64,000 nucleotides of DNA from assembly GCF_004331695.1 (NCBI RefSeq), contig NZ_SJSL01000002.1, forward strand, positions 434,001 to 498,000, in the 5' to 3' direction. The first letter of the stretch is position 1, and each line of letters begins with the position of its first letter. This document shows, in pieces, positions 36,159-44,825 of the stretch. The notes beneath the pieces were generated by a model. That model searched no databases. It was given only the letters and a program-made list of their open reading frames with translations, and was not told the DNA's origin. The translations under genes were made by a program, and so were the position numbers. The DNA is from Pedobacter psychroterrae. GTDB lineage: Bacteria > Bacteroidota > Bacteroidia > Sphingobacteriales > Sphingobacteriaceae.

Positions 36159-37229
36159 ATGGACTTTAAAGAGCAATTTCCGGTATTAAAGGATTATACC
36201 TATCTTAATACTGCCAGTTCAGGTATTATAGCCGAATCTATACAACAGTGGAGAAGATCACACGATGATCAGTTTGTGATGCAGGGAAGTAAGTTTCGCG
36301 TTCAGCAGGCAGATTTTTTACAGGATGTCCGACAAACAGTTTCCAGATTTCTCCACGGAAACATCGAAAATACTTTTCTTACGCAAAATTTCTCTCTTGC
36401 TTTCAATACTTTCCTGGATGGGTTAGCCCGGTCTCATAGGTTTTTATTGATAGCCAGCGATTACCCTTCTGTAAATTACCCTGTAGAAAGCCGCGGCTTT
36501 AGCTGTGCATATGCTGATCTGGATGAACATTTAGAGCAAAATATCTTAGATAAGATCATAACCTTTCGGCCAACTGTATTAGCGATTAGTCTTGTTCAAT
36601 ATATCAATGGTATCAAAATAAACCTTGGTTTTTTGAAGAGATTGAAAGCACAAAATCCGGATTTACTGATCGTAGCTGACGGAACTCAGTTTTGCGGAAC
36701 AGAAGATTTTAATTTTGAACAGTCAGGTCTGGATGTATTGATCAGCAGTGGGTATAAATGGATGCTGGCAGGATATGGCAATGGCTTTGTATTAATCAAA
36801 GATACTGTTTACCCATATTTGTACCAAGAAAGGGTAGGCCTAGCATTGCCAAAAGAGCCATTTTTAAAAGACCGGAAGCTATTGTCACTGTGTTTTGAGC
36901 CCGGGCATTTGGATACGCTGAACTTTGGTACATTGAAACAATCTATTTTACTTTTTGAAGAAGTCGGTCTCGACTTTATTCAAAATAGAATTGAGACAGT
37001 CGGTAAAATAGCCAAGCAAGCTTTTGCAGAAAGAGGCCTTCTTTCAAAGGAGGTGGCGCAACGAGCTGATCATTCGGCTATTTTTAATATCACTGCCGAT
37101 GTTGAGCTGATAAAAAGGATTGATGCTGCGGATATACTGACTTTGCAAAGAGGTGCAGGTCTGAGAGTAGCTTTTCATTTTTATAATGATGAGCAGGATC
37201 TGGAAAAGTTATTGAAAGTGATTGACTAA
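36159..37229 (+). CDS. Class V aminotransferase (PLP-dependent)
   Basis: The 356-residue enzyme has the class V fold: YTYLNTASSGIIAESIQQWR at the N-terminus, DGTQFCGTEDFNFEQSGLDV and the PLP lysine Lys200 in SSGYKWMLAGYGNGFV. Family members are cysteine desulfurases, isopenicillin epimerase-like enzymes and aminotransferases; the missing active-site cysteine loop argues against a desulfurase. The ATG is fixed by the -7 box just upstream. Its 3' end overlaps the convergent acidic protein gene by 4 bases. Confidence 0.87.
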   Translation: MDFKEQFPVLKDYTYLNTASSGIIAESIQQWRRSHDDQFVMQGSKFRVQQADFLQDVRQTVSRFLHGNIENTFLTQNFSLAFNTFLDGLARSHRFLLIASDYPSVNYPVESRGFSCAYADLDEHLEQNILDKIITFRPTVLAISLVQYINGIKINLGFLKRLKAQNPDLLIVADGTQFCGTEDFNFEQSGLDVLISSGYKWMLAGYGNGFVLIKDTVYPYLYQERVGLALPKEPFLKDRKLLSLCFEPGHLDTLNFGTLKQSILLFEEVGLDFIQNRIETVGKIAKQAFAERGLLSKEVAQRADHSAIFNITADVELIKRIDAADILTLQRGAGLRVAFHFYNDEQDLEKLLKVID

Positions 37230-37642
37230 GGACTGGTTGTTTCTATTTTATCCCGTTCATCATTTTCTGAATCATCATTTTTGGAATTTTCTTTACCAGT
37301 CTCTTCGGTACTGTCTTCCGTCGTTTCAGATTCACTTTCTTCAGATTCCTTTTTTGTAGTATCATCTGAATTTTCCTCACTCTTATTTTCGGAAGAATTT
37401 TCTTTGCTTTCTTCAGTCGATTCGTCTGATGGTTCTGGATCTGATGGTTCTGGATCTGCTGGTTTTTCGGGCGCATCTTGTACGGGCGATTTTTCAGACT
37501 TATGGTTATTTTCCTGACTATTAGGTAATCCTTCTTTTTCTGTGTCAGGTGTTACAGTTTCAATATTCATCTGAACTTCTTCTGTGGGCTTCGGGTGATT
37601 ATTAGCTTCTGTATCTTGAGGTTTATTCTCTGAATTTTCCAT
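37226..37642 (-). CDS. Acidic Ser/Glu-rich low-complexity protein
   Basis: The 138-residue protein is made of Glu, Ser, Asp, Thr, Lys, Asn and Pro almost only, with no hydrophobic stretch, so it is likely disordered and cytoplasmic. It contains a duplicated SDPEP unit. No family is recognised. The opposite frame is also open, giving a Ser/Phe-rich shadow. The ATG start, an upstream spacer and the tidy 4-base convergent overlap favour a real gene. Confidence 0.5.
   Translation of the reverse strand: MENSENKPQDTEANNHPKPTEEVQMNIETVTPDTEKEGLPNSQENNHKSEKSPVQDAPEKPADPEPSDPEPSDESTEESKENSSENKSEENSDDTTKKESEESESETTEDSTEETGKENSKNDDSENDERDKIETTSP
37425..37454. repeat. Tandem 15-bp repeat inside the acidic gene
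   Basis: TCTGATGGTTCTGGA occurs twice in tandem and encodes the repeated SDPEP on the minus strand, a likely slippage expansion. Confidence 0.8.
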
Positions 37643-37996
37643 AATTTGACATTTGATTAAGTATATAAGGAAATATGAATGGAAATTGTTTTTAGTAATT
37701 AAATGATCTGGTGATGAGATATGAAGCTGAATACCTTCGTTCTTCTATTTTGTTTTTATGATCATCATACTCAGTGCCCTGGAGTATAGGATATGTCCAT
37801 TTGACGCATAAACGCGTTCCTGTAGGATAGCTCCTTGGGAATCCGGGCTGTAACTGGTACTCGAACTATAAAGGAAGAGCCAGATATTTGCGTAGATAGT
37901 AGACCATGAGAGTGTTAATTAATTAAATGTAGAATAATAAATTTAAATTCCGAAATGTTATCTATTTAGAAAATAAATGATTATTTTGGTGCTTCA
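37643..37996. other. 354-base spacer without recognisable gene
   Basis: No protein longer than about 25 residues with family character is visible. A short frame starts MKLNTFVLLFCF (looks like a signal-peptide start) but ends after 22 residues with stops in all frames beyond, so it could be the remnant of a lost secreted-protein gene. No terminator hairpin or tRNA was seen. Confidence 0.4.
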
Positions 37997-38983
37997 ATGC
38001 GCTCTCAAATCGTAAATATCATCTTGCTGGCAATTTCTATTGCCTGTTGTTTACCTTTCATAAGTAATGGTCAGGTGCTCTATGAAGGTCAAATAGTGGA
38101 TAAAAACACAGAATTGGCCGTGCAGGGAGTAACTGTCAGACTGTTGAAGGAAAACATCGCTGCGAGTACAAATTTGCAGGGCTACTTCAAATTGACTTCC
38201 AACAATACACAGCCTAACGACACCTTGATCTTTAGCTCAGTCGGCTATTATTCATTTAAGCTTCCGGTTTCTCTTTACAGAGAAAATCTGTTTTTACTTT
38301 TGCATCCAAGGACTACGGATTTGCAGGAGGTCGGCATAACCAACAGGAAATTGAAAGACCTTACACTAAATAAATTTGTGTGGGCAGATATTGCTCAGGA
38401 TCAAGATGACCGGACCCAGCCATTTAATGCTATGTACGCGTTTGCGAAACTTTTCGCAGCCCCTAATGGCAATATGGTACTCAAAAATATCGCTTTGGGA
38501 CGAAGATCATTTCAGGACAAGAATGAAGTGCGTCCACTCATAAAAAATAGCCCAAAAACAAGGTTCCGGCTGCATTTATTGACAGTCAATCCCGCCACGG
38601 GAGGTCCGGGTGCGGTGTTATTTACAAAAGAAGTGCAGCTAAATGACAATGCCACCCTTATTCGAGTCGACCTTAGCAAAGACGCGATTGTGATTGCCGA
38701 TAGGCAGTTTTATATCGCCGTAGAGTGGTTGAGGATCCCATTTAATGAACTGGTCAGGCTAAACTACGCGCCTAAAATACGTAAGGTTACGAAAAGGAGA
38801 GGGGTAATACTTGAGGACGTGTCTGAATACAGTACTACCTATCAGCCCGCCCTGATCGGTATGCGTCAAAGGCGTGGTGCCATTTCCTGGACACAGAATG
38901 AAAAAGGAAAGTGGATTCCTTATAATACAGCAACACGTGGCCGTGGGCTGGAGATTGCACTTTCGGCTACAGTACATCATTGA
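37997..38983 (+). CDS. Secreted CarboxypepD_reg-like protein A1
   Basis: The 328-residue protein has a signal peptide (ILLAISIACCLPFISNG) and then a CarboxypepD_reg-like beta-sandwich: YEGQIVDKNTELAVQGVTVR, STNLQGYFKLTSNNT, and LIFSSVGYYSFKLP. A C-terminal domain of about 200 residues follows (TGGPGAVLFTKEVQL, FYIAVEWLRIPFNE, LEIALSATVHH) that is shared with its three neighbours. Such N-domains usually occur in TonB receptors or surface proteins; here there is no barrel or plug, so an envelope or periplasmic carrier role is a guess. Confidence 0.8.
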   Translation: MRSQIVNIILLAISIACCLPFISNGQVLYEGQIVDKNTELAVQGVTVRLLKENIAASTNLQGYFKLTSNNTQPNDTLIFSSVGYYSFKLPVSLYRENLFLLLHPRTTDLQEVGITNRKLKDLTLNKFVWADIAQDQDDRTQPFNAMYAFAKLFAAPNGNMVLKNIALGRRSFQDKNEVRPLIKNSPKTRFRLHLLTVNPATGGPGAVLFTKEVQLNDNATLIRVDLSKDAIVIADRQFYIAVEWLRIPFNELVRLNYAPKIRKVTKRRGVILEDVSEYSTTYQPALIGMRQRRGAISWTQNEKGKWIPYNTATRGRGLEIALSATVHH

Positions 38984-38987
38984 AGTT

Positions 38988-39926
38988 ATGAAGAGAATGA
39001 TCCTGTTTTTACTATGCATTTTGACACTTTCCCTTAAGGGGCAAGAGAAGGGGAATGCTATATATATTGCTGACAGGACTACCAAACTAGCTATACCATC
39101 AGTCACCGTTGCAATAGCCCGTGCGAAGTTGGCAATCACTACCGAAAAAGATGGGTTAATTACTATTCCCGGCGACCTCAAACGCATGAGGGATACAGTA
39201 ATCTTTGCCGTTCAAACTTATCAAACAGTCAAGTATGCCTTGCAAGACTTGAGCGGAGTAGACACAATCTTCTTAAACAAGATTGATGCTGAGCCTTTGA
39301 TCGGGGTCACGGATGCGCGGACTGAACTGGTGCTGAATGACTACGACCGGAAAGAAATTGCCCTTTATGCTGGCAGGCAAACAGAAACCAGTCGATTTGA
39401 GTGTTTGCAGTTGGCTCAGCAATTTGAGGTTAGCAGGGCAGGTATGCTCTTGAAACAGGTGGTGATCGGGAGACTGGCCTTCGTTTTGGATTATTTCGAT
39501 ACGATACAACGCGACTTAGTAGGGATCGAAGAAACTACTTTTAGGATTCGCATTTATGATGTAGACTCACTTACTGGCAGGCCAGGAAAGGACTTGTGTA
39601 ACAAGATAATTGAAGTTAGAGATAAAGATAACCGTCAGTTTACCGTCAACCTGAGCCCATACAAAATTGCAATTCCTAACAAAACATTTTTTGTAGCCAT
39701 TGAATGGATGCGGGATTTTAGAAATATGGGATATGATATGGTGTACGATGAAAAAATAAAGAAAGAGGTTCAGATATTCAGTTACAGACCGGCTATCGGT
39801 ATCTCACCGCTTATAAGTTCAGAACTTCATATATGGGGTTTAGATTTTAAGGGTAATTGGAAACCTTACACTTATTTTTCGCCCGACTATACGGATTTGG
39901 CAATTAAGGCGACAGTAGCCTATTGA
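38988..39926 (+). CDS. Secreted A-related protein B1
   Basis: I take the ATG at 38988 (MKRMILFLLCILTLSLKGQ, a signal peptide), four bases after A1, giving 312 residues. The N-domain is a divergent CarboxypepD_reg-like sandwich (TTKLAIPSVTVAIARAKLAI, TTEKDGLITIPGDL). The C-domain aligns with that of A1: FRIRIYDVDSLTGRPGKDLC, FFVAIEWMRDFRNMGYD and WKPYTYFSPDYTDLAIKATV. It is thus a diverged paralogue of A1, and probably works with it. Confidence 0.78.
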   Translation: MKRMILFLLCILTLSLKGQEKGNAIYIADRTTKLAIPSVTVAIARAKLAITTEKDGLITIPGDLKRMRDTVIFAVQTYQTVKYALQDLSGVDTIFLNKIDAEPLIGVTDARTELVLNDYDRKEIALYAGRQTETSRFECLQLAQQFEVSRAGMLLKQVVIGRLAFVLDYFDTIQRDLVGIEETTFRIRIYDVDSLTGRPGKDLCNKIIEVRDKDNRQFTVNLSPYKIAIPNKTFFVAIEWMRDFRNMGYDMVYDEKIKKEVQIFSYRPAIGISPLISSELHIWGLDFKGNWKPYTYFSPDYTDLAIKATVAY

Positions 39927-39934
39927 GATATTTA

Positions 39935-39957
39935 GATTGTATTTGTGAAATACAATC
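39935..39957. promoter_or_regulatory. Perfect 10-bp inverted repeat between B1 and A2
   Basis: GATTGTATTT and AAATACAATC are separated by GTG, eight bases after B1 and 17 bases before the A2 ATG. There is no T-run behind it, so it is more likely an RNA hairpin that sets relative expression, or an operator, than a terminator. Confidence 0.55.
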
Positions 39958-39974
39958 GCTATTTTAGGGATATA

Positions 39975-40940
39975 ATGAGCTCTCAACTCTTCAAAATTAT
40001 CTTGCTGGCAATTTCTATTGCCTGTTGTTTACCTTTCATAGTTAAAGGGCAAGCTATCTATGAGGGTCAAATAGTAGACAAAAATACGGAGATGGCTGTG
40101 CCGGGTGTTACGGTGAGACTACTTAAAGAAAAAATTGGCGTCAATACAAATGACCAGGGATACTTCGTTTTAAACTCGTCTAATACTGTGCCCAATGATA
40201 CGCTGGTTTTCAGTTCTGTTGGGTACCATACCTTTCAATTGCCGGTATCGGCCTATAAAGACAATTTGTTTCTGTTGCTTCATCCAAGTAATACTGAATT
40301 GGATGAGGTAAGCATTACCAACAGGAAACTGAAAGATATCAGACTCAACCGATTTGACTGGGCAGATATTGCGACTGACAGGGAGATCACTACTTTTTCT
40401 ACAAACTATGCTTTTGCCAAGTTATTTACAGCACCCAATGGCAACATGGTATTGAAAAATATCGCTTTGGGAAGAAAGCGGAGGGAACATAAGCCTTTGA
40501 AAACGAATGTGAATGTTAGGTTTCTGTTGCGTGTGCTGCGCGTAGATCAGCAAACCGGTACACCTGGAAGCGTTTTGTTTACCAAAACTGTTTCACTGCA
40601 TGACGATGCTAAATTGATAAGGATAGATTTGAGCGATGATAAAGTCGTAATCCGGGATAGTCAGTTTTATATCTCTGTGGAGTGGCTCAGGATACCCTAT
40701 AACGAGAAGATCGGTTTATCTCAATCACCCAAGGTTCGTAAAGTGACAAAGAAAGGGGGTGATATTCTGGAGAATGTTTCGGACTACAGGATATCCTATC
40801 TCCCTGTACTATTGGCGATGTATAAAAAAAAGCCGGCTGTATCCTGGGTTAAAATAGATAGAAACAGGTGGAAGCCTTTCAATTCAGCAACAAAAAGTTC
40901 GGGGTTAGAAATCGCTTTATCGGCCACCGTTCATCATTGA
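39975..40940 (+). CDS. Secreted CarboxypepD_reg-like protein A2
   Basis: The ATG at 39975 (MSSQLFKIILLAISIACCLP) matches the A1 start; an in-frame GTG 30 bases earlier lies in the hairpin and is rejected. The 321-residue product repeats the A1 layout: YEGQIVDKNTEMAVPGVTVR, LVFSSVGYHTFQLPVS, then TGTPGSVLFTKTVSL, FYISVEWLRIPYNE and LEIALSATVHH. The signal peptide DNA is identical to A1 over 42 bases while the mature region has diverged. Confidence 0.8.
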   Translation: MSSQLFKIILLAISIACCLPFIVKGQAIYEGQIVDKNTEMAVPGVTVRLLKEKIGVNTNDQGYFVLNSSNTVPNDTLVFSSVGYHTFQLPVSAYKDNLFLLLHPSNTELDEVSITNRKLKDIRLNRFDWADIATDREITTFSTNYAFAKLFTAPNGNMVLKNIALGRKRREHKPLKTNVNVRFLLRVLRVDQQTGTPGSVLFTKTVSLHDDAKLIRIDLSDDKVVIRDSQFYISVEWLRIPYNEKIGLSQSPKVRKVTKKGGDILENVSDYRISYLPVLLAMYKKKPAVSWVKIDRNRWKPFNSATKSSGLEIALSATVHH

Positions 40941-40947
40941 AAGAAGT

Positions 40948-41868
40948 ATGAAAAGAATGATCATTTTTTTGTTTTGTATTTTAGCTAGTTATGCGCATGC
41001 GCAGGAAAAGGTCAACACTTTTCATGTTATTGACATTGCCACAAATTTAGCTGTACCCTCAGTGTCAGTGGTAATCGTTAGAGCAAAGCTGGCTATCACC
41101 ACAGAAAAGGATGGTATATTTAGCATCCCAGGTAATCTTGGCAAAATGAAAGATACCCTCATACTTTCTGCTCAGAATTATACTACTCTAAAACTTCCCC
41201 TTTACAAACTAGATGTTATAGATACTCTTTATTTAATGAAAGTGTCAGTGGATTCTGTGTCAGCTTTATCTAATTTGCCACAGGATTCGTTGCTGAATGA
41301 TTTTAACCGGAAGGATATAGTCAATTATGCAGGAATACATACAGAAACAAGCCTTTTTGAATATCTGCAACTTGCACAGCGGTTCGACGTTAAACAGTCT
41401 GGAATACAGCTAAAGGGAGTAGTAGTCAATCGCCTTGCATTTTCTGTGGATTTCAACAGTGCGGGCTTAGAGGTTACCACCTTCAGAGTTCGCATTTACG
41501 ATATTGATACTGTTACCGGCAAGCCTGGGATGGACCTATGTCGCCAGCTGATTGAAATAAAAGATAAGGACAACCGTCAATTCAAGATAAACCTTAGTCA
41601 GTACAATATCATACTTCCGCACAAGACTTTTTTTGTCGCCATAGAGTGGTTACGTGATTTCAGAAATATGGGATATGCAACAGTATATGATGAAAAGTTA
41701 AGTAGAAATGTTCAGCATATTAATTACAGACCAGCAATCGGTATTTCTCCGGTTAAGGGGCCAAAACTTAATATTTGGGGATTAAATATGAAACGGGAGT
41801 GGAAACCCTACACTTATTTTTTGCCAGACTTTACTGATTTAGCCATCAAAGCTACCATCGCCTATTAA
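40948..41868 (+). CDS. Secreted A-related protein B2
   Basis: The 306-residue protein starts MKRMIIFLFCILASYAHAQ, a signal peptide, 7 bases after A2. It parallels B1: ATNLAVPSVSVVIVRAKLAI, TTEKDGIFSIPGNL, then FRVRIYDIDTVTGKPGMDLC, FFVAIEWLRDFRNMGYAT and FTDLAIKATIAY. The four genes run in one direction with small gaps and probably form one transcript. Function unknown. Confidence 0.78.
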   Translation: MKRMIIFLFCILASYAHAQEKVNTFHVIDIATNLAVPSVSVVIVRAKLAITTEKDGIFSIPGNLGKMKDTLILSAQNYTTLKLPLYKLDVIDTLYLMKVSVDSVSALSNLPQDSLLNDFNRKDIVNYAGIHTETSLFEYLQLAQRFDVKQSGIQLKGVVVNRLAFSVDFNSAGLEVTTFRVRIYDIDTVTGKPGMDLCRQLIEIKDKDNRQFKINLSQYNIILPHKTFFVAIEWLRDFRNMGYATVYDEKLSRNVQHINYRPAIGISPVKGPKLNIWGLNMKREWKPYTYFLPDFTDLAIKATIAY

Positions 41869-41914
41869 TAGGCCAAAAGCTTATAAAAGTACTGCGATTT
41901 CCCGCCTAATCACG

Positions 41915-43144
41915 CTAACTATTCAATGTATAGCTTCCGACTTCCGATCCATCATCTTTAAGCATACTCATCTTTAATGTTTTTGCATCAGCTTTGATCT
42001 TTATCAATGTCCGGTTGCCGTCAGATGGCCCACCACCAATAATAATAGGGTAAGCATGCTCTTCAGAAGGTGGCCATACGCCATATTTATGCGTGTGACC
42101 AGAGATCACCATGTCCACTTTGTATTTCTTAAATAAGGGAGCAAAAAGTTCACGGCAATGCATAGGGCCATGCCAGTCGCCCGAGTGAAAATGTGGAATG
42201 TGCATCATCACCACCCTGAATTTAGCTTTCTTAAATGCAGTTGATTTCATCACTTCTTCTACCCATTTGGCCTGTTCCCTGCGGTAGCTGTCAAAATCGA
42301 CAATTCCTGCATATACTGGTGCATCATCAGGCTTATCCTCACCGGTGTCCAGTACAATGTTATACACCGGTCCCCACTGATAGGCATAGTATCCTTTATC
42401 TCCTTTGTTGGAAAAATAGTTCTTCAGCTCCCTTCGAAATTTACCTCTTGTTTCATGGTTCCCACGAACAAACATAAAGGGTTTAGTGCTGGCAAAAGCT
42501 TCAATAGAAGGCTTAAGCATGTGGTCTATGATCTGCTGTTCATCTGTCTGGTAGTCAAAAATATCACCATTATAAAAGACATAATCATAATCGTCCGTTC
42601 CCTTCAGGTTCATCAGATGTGGTATAGACTCCGGCCTGTCATGAATATCGTTCATGATAAGCCAGGAAACTGATGAAGGGTTTATTTGTGGAGTGGTAAA
42701 TGAATAAGTATCACTACTGATCGTTTCACCATACTTTAACGAGTAAGGTTTAAAATCAATGATCTCTTTTGACAGTACTTTATAATTATATTTTGTGCCC
42801 GGCTTAAGGCCACTAAGGTATACCTGATTTATCCTGTTGTGGGCATCCACAAGACCGTCCGACACATTATGTGCTTTGACAGACAGATCCGTCTCGCCAT
42901 ATTCTACCCAGCTGTAGCAAAGCTTATTCGTGATCCACCTTATGGTCATGCTATCCGGAGCAGGTGCCTGAAGGTAAGGTTTGGCAAGAAATACATGGCC
43001 TTCCTCGGGTTTAGCTACTAAAGATTCTAAAACTTCTGCTGAGGTACTGCCAGGTAAAAATGCAGCCAATGTTCCTAAGATCCCTATTTTGGAAACATTA
43101 CCTATAAAATCACGACGTGGAAGGCCTGTTAACTCTTTTTCCAT
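41915..43144 (-). CDS. Tat-exported metallophosphoesterase (purple-acid-phosphatase-like)
   Basis: The 409-residue protein has a twin-arginine signal (LPRRDFIGNVSKIGILGT), then a fibronectin-like N-domain (PYLQAPAPDSMTIRWIT, SGLKPGTKYNYKV) and the calcineurin-like phosphatase domain: Asp166 and His168 in MNDIHDRPES, Asp194 in YNGDIFDYQ, Asn229-His230 in VRGNHETRG, then MMHIPHFHSGDWHG and SGHTHKYGVW. It hydrolyses phosphate esters in the periplasm. The Tat signal suggests folding with metal before export. Confidence 0.9.
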   Translation of the reverse strand: MEKELTGLPRRDFIGNVSKIGILGTLAAFLPGSTSAEVLESLVAKPEEGHVFLAKPYLQAPAPDSMTIRWITNKLCYSWVEYGETDLSVKAHNVSDGLVDAHNRINQVYLSGLKPGTKYNYKVLSKEIIDFKPYSLKYGETISSDTYSFTTPQINPSSVSWLIMNDIHDRPESIPHLMNLKGTDDYDYVFYNGDIFDYQTDEQQIIDHMLKPSIEAFASTKPFMFVRGNHETRGKFRRELKNYFSNKGDKGYYAYQWGPVYNIVLDTGEDKPDDAPVYAGIVDFDSYRREQAKWVEEVMKSTAFKKAKFRVVMMHIPHFHSGDWHGPMHCRELFAPLFKKYKVDMVISGHTHKYGVWPPSEEHAYPIIIGGGPSDGNRTLIKIKADAKTLKMSMLKDDGSEVGSYTLNS

Positions 43145-43239
43145 AATTTAAATTGCTAAAATCCTCTAGGGGTCATAACCGCAAGATAGTACCGATCGGA
43201 TTCAATAACAATACTGTGGAATATTCTTTTTGTAACAAA

Positions 43240-43275
43240 GCTGTCCAATATTGCATCGCTGGCAAATTGGACAGC
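43240..43275 (-). terminator. Stem-loop after the lipase gene
   Basis: GCTGTCCAAT and ATTGGACAGC form a perfect 10-bp stem with a 16-base loop. In the minus direction TTTGTTAC follows, a weak U-tract, so it may be a terminator or an RNA 3' end stabiliser. Confidence 0.5.
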
Positions 43276-43292
43276 CTAATAAATCAGAAAAT

Positions 43293-44768
43293 TTATAATA
43301 CCCAGTCAATAGGAGAGCATGCTTCCCATTTATCGTCAGGAGAATCTGTAGGGAAAGGCAAATTACTGATCATTCCCGGGTTAACTCTTTTTATCAAAGC
43401 ATGTATGCCATTTATATAAAATTCGGGGTGGTGGTGGCAAAATGAAGGTATGCCCGCGTCAAAGGTAGCTGATCGCTCACCGCGGTTAAAGTTATACTTA
43501 TCATAGCCATCGATTAAATTTCTGGTTCCTGCTTTTGCATAGATGAAGGAGCCAAGGTCTATTGGCAGGGATGCAACCGCATCTCTAACGTATTCAAACC
43601 GCTGGAAGCGATGGATCCCTGCTGAGGCATTTGTAAATTTAGCTTTCATTTGATTGGCAAAATCTGAATTGCCTACGCAGGATGGTCCGCCAAAAGTATA
43701 GATACCCTGCACGTCTACAGCTGAACTAAATTGCAAGTGTGAAGCAAATAATGCTGCTTGTCCTCCACCCAGACTATGTCCGGTGATCCATACTTTTTTT
43801 GTTTTTCCACCATGCCGTATCACAGAGGAGGTCAGTCTGGAACGAATTGCACTTAATGAATTCCAGAATCCTGAATGTACCGTTCCTCTTATTCCGTTTC
43901 CGGGTGTATGCGGGATAGCAACTGCATCTGTCACAATCCATTCGCCCCAGTCTTTGCCAAATGAAGTCCATGAAGTGGACGAACGGTCTGTACCTCTGAA
44001 TACAACGATTACAAGCGTAGGGGTTGAGATCAGCATTGCTTCCGGATCTCTGAACCTTCTGTCGCTTGGATTCGGATTGTGAAAATATTCAAATTCAGGT
44101 ATCCTGTCATTAAATATTTGCATCGCCATTTGGTAGCCGGTATAATCTCTTTCATACTTGTCGTAAGCTGTCTCATATTTCTTTACTTCTTCGAGGTATA
44201 GCTGATATTTAGCTTCACACGCAGCCTCTTTTTTCAGCTTTTCCATAAACGCAGGGTCAGCTATTACCGCCCTTTGCACCTTCATTGCGATAACAGGATT
44301 TACTTTCAGTCCCGGGGATTTACTACTAAGGGCTACTTTGTCCATTATTGCCTTGTTGACGGTGCCGGTCACTGCAGTACTGCTGCTTACCGCCGGGAAG
44401 TATTTTTTTAAACTCGGACAGTCATCAAGCGATGCCGTAGAGGGATCCCTGGGTGCAGTTGGTGCCGTTGGTCTGGGAGCATTTGTATCGTAAAACCAGT
44501 GTTTAAACTTATTTTCAAAAGCCTCGGCAAATCGTTCGTCGTTTTGCAAACTTGTTGCAGATTGAGCCGTTTCTCTTGCCAGTCGTTCCGGGTATATCAT
44601 GGCCGACAGGTAACTCAGCAAATAAGCATTTACATTCTGCTGGTTTTGGTCGCTGGCACCAAAATTCCTGAAACAGTTTATCTCTCTGGCAGGTTGGGCA
44701 ATGACATTTTCGAATGATAATAACAGCATGGCTGATAAGATCATTAATTTAATACTGGTGGTTTTCAT
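43293..44768 (-). CDS. Secreted class 3 lipase-family protein
   Basis: The 491-residue protein has a signal peptide (to about residue 25) and a lipase 3 domain in the C-terminal half: FRGTDRSS at 258-265, the nucleophile elbow GHSLGGGQ with Ser332, Asp396 in YVRDAVASLP, and a C-terminal CHHHPEFYINGI that would give the histidine. Residues about 90-230 precede it: a Pro/Ala/Thr-rich linker, then a charged helical segment, and are not typical of the family. It is in the same direction as the outer-membrane gene before it (57-base gap). Confidence 0.85.
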   Translation of the reverse strand: MKTTSIKLMILSAMLLLSFENVIAQPAREINCFRNFGASDQNQQNVNAYLLSYLSAMIYPERLARETAQSATSLQNDERFAEAFENKFKHWFYDTNAPRPTAPTAPRDPSTASLDDCPSLKKYFPAVSSSTAVTGTVNKAIMDKVALSSKSPGLKVNPVIAMKVQRAVIADPAFMEKLKKEAACEAKYQLYLEEVKKYETAYDKYERDYTGYQMAMQIFNDRIPEFEYFHNPNPSDRRFRDPEAMLISTPTLVIVVFRGTDRSSTSWTSFGKDWGEWIVTDAVAIPHTPGNGIRGTVHSGFWNSLSAIRSRLTSSVIRHGGKTKKVWITGHSLGGGQAALFASHLQFSSAVDVQGIYTFGGPSCVGNSDFANQMKAKFTNASAGIHRFQRFEYVRDAVASLPIDLGSFIYAKAGTRNLIDGYDKYNFNRGERSATFDAGIPSFCHHHPEFYINGIHALIKRVNPGMISNLPFPTDSPDDKWEACSPIDWVL

Positions 44769-44825
44769 TTTTTTAAGGTTTAAGTTTTTAAATGTTTATT
44801 ATTTTGAGGATTGACTTTTTTAGGC

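Larger units (their letters stand above)
37997..41868 (+). repeat. Tandem duplication of a two-gene unit (A1-B1-A2-B2)
   Basis: The unit is about 1.97 kb. A1 (37997) and A2 (39975) are related along their length, as are B1 (38988) and B2 (40948). A 42-base stretch encoding the signal peptide is identical in A1 (38021-38062) and A2 (39999-40040). Confidence 0.9.

Noticed and set aside
37643..37996. tRNA or small RNA in the spacer
   Set aside because: No cloverleaf, no T-loop consensus and no terminator-like hairpin could be found.
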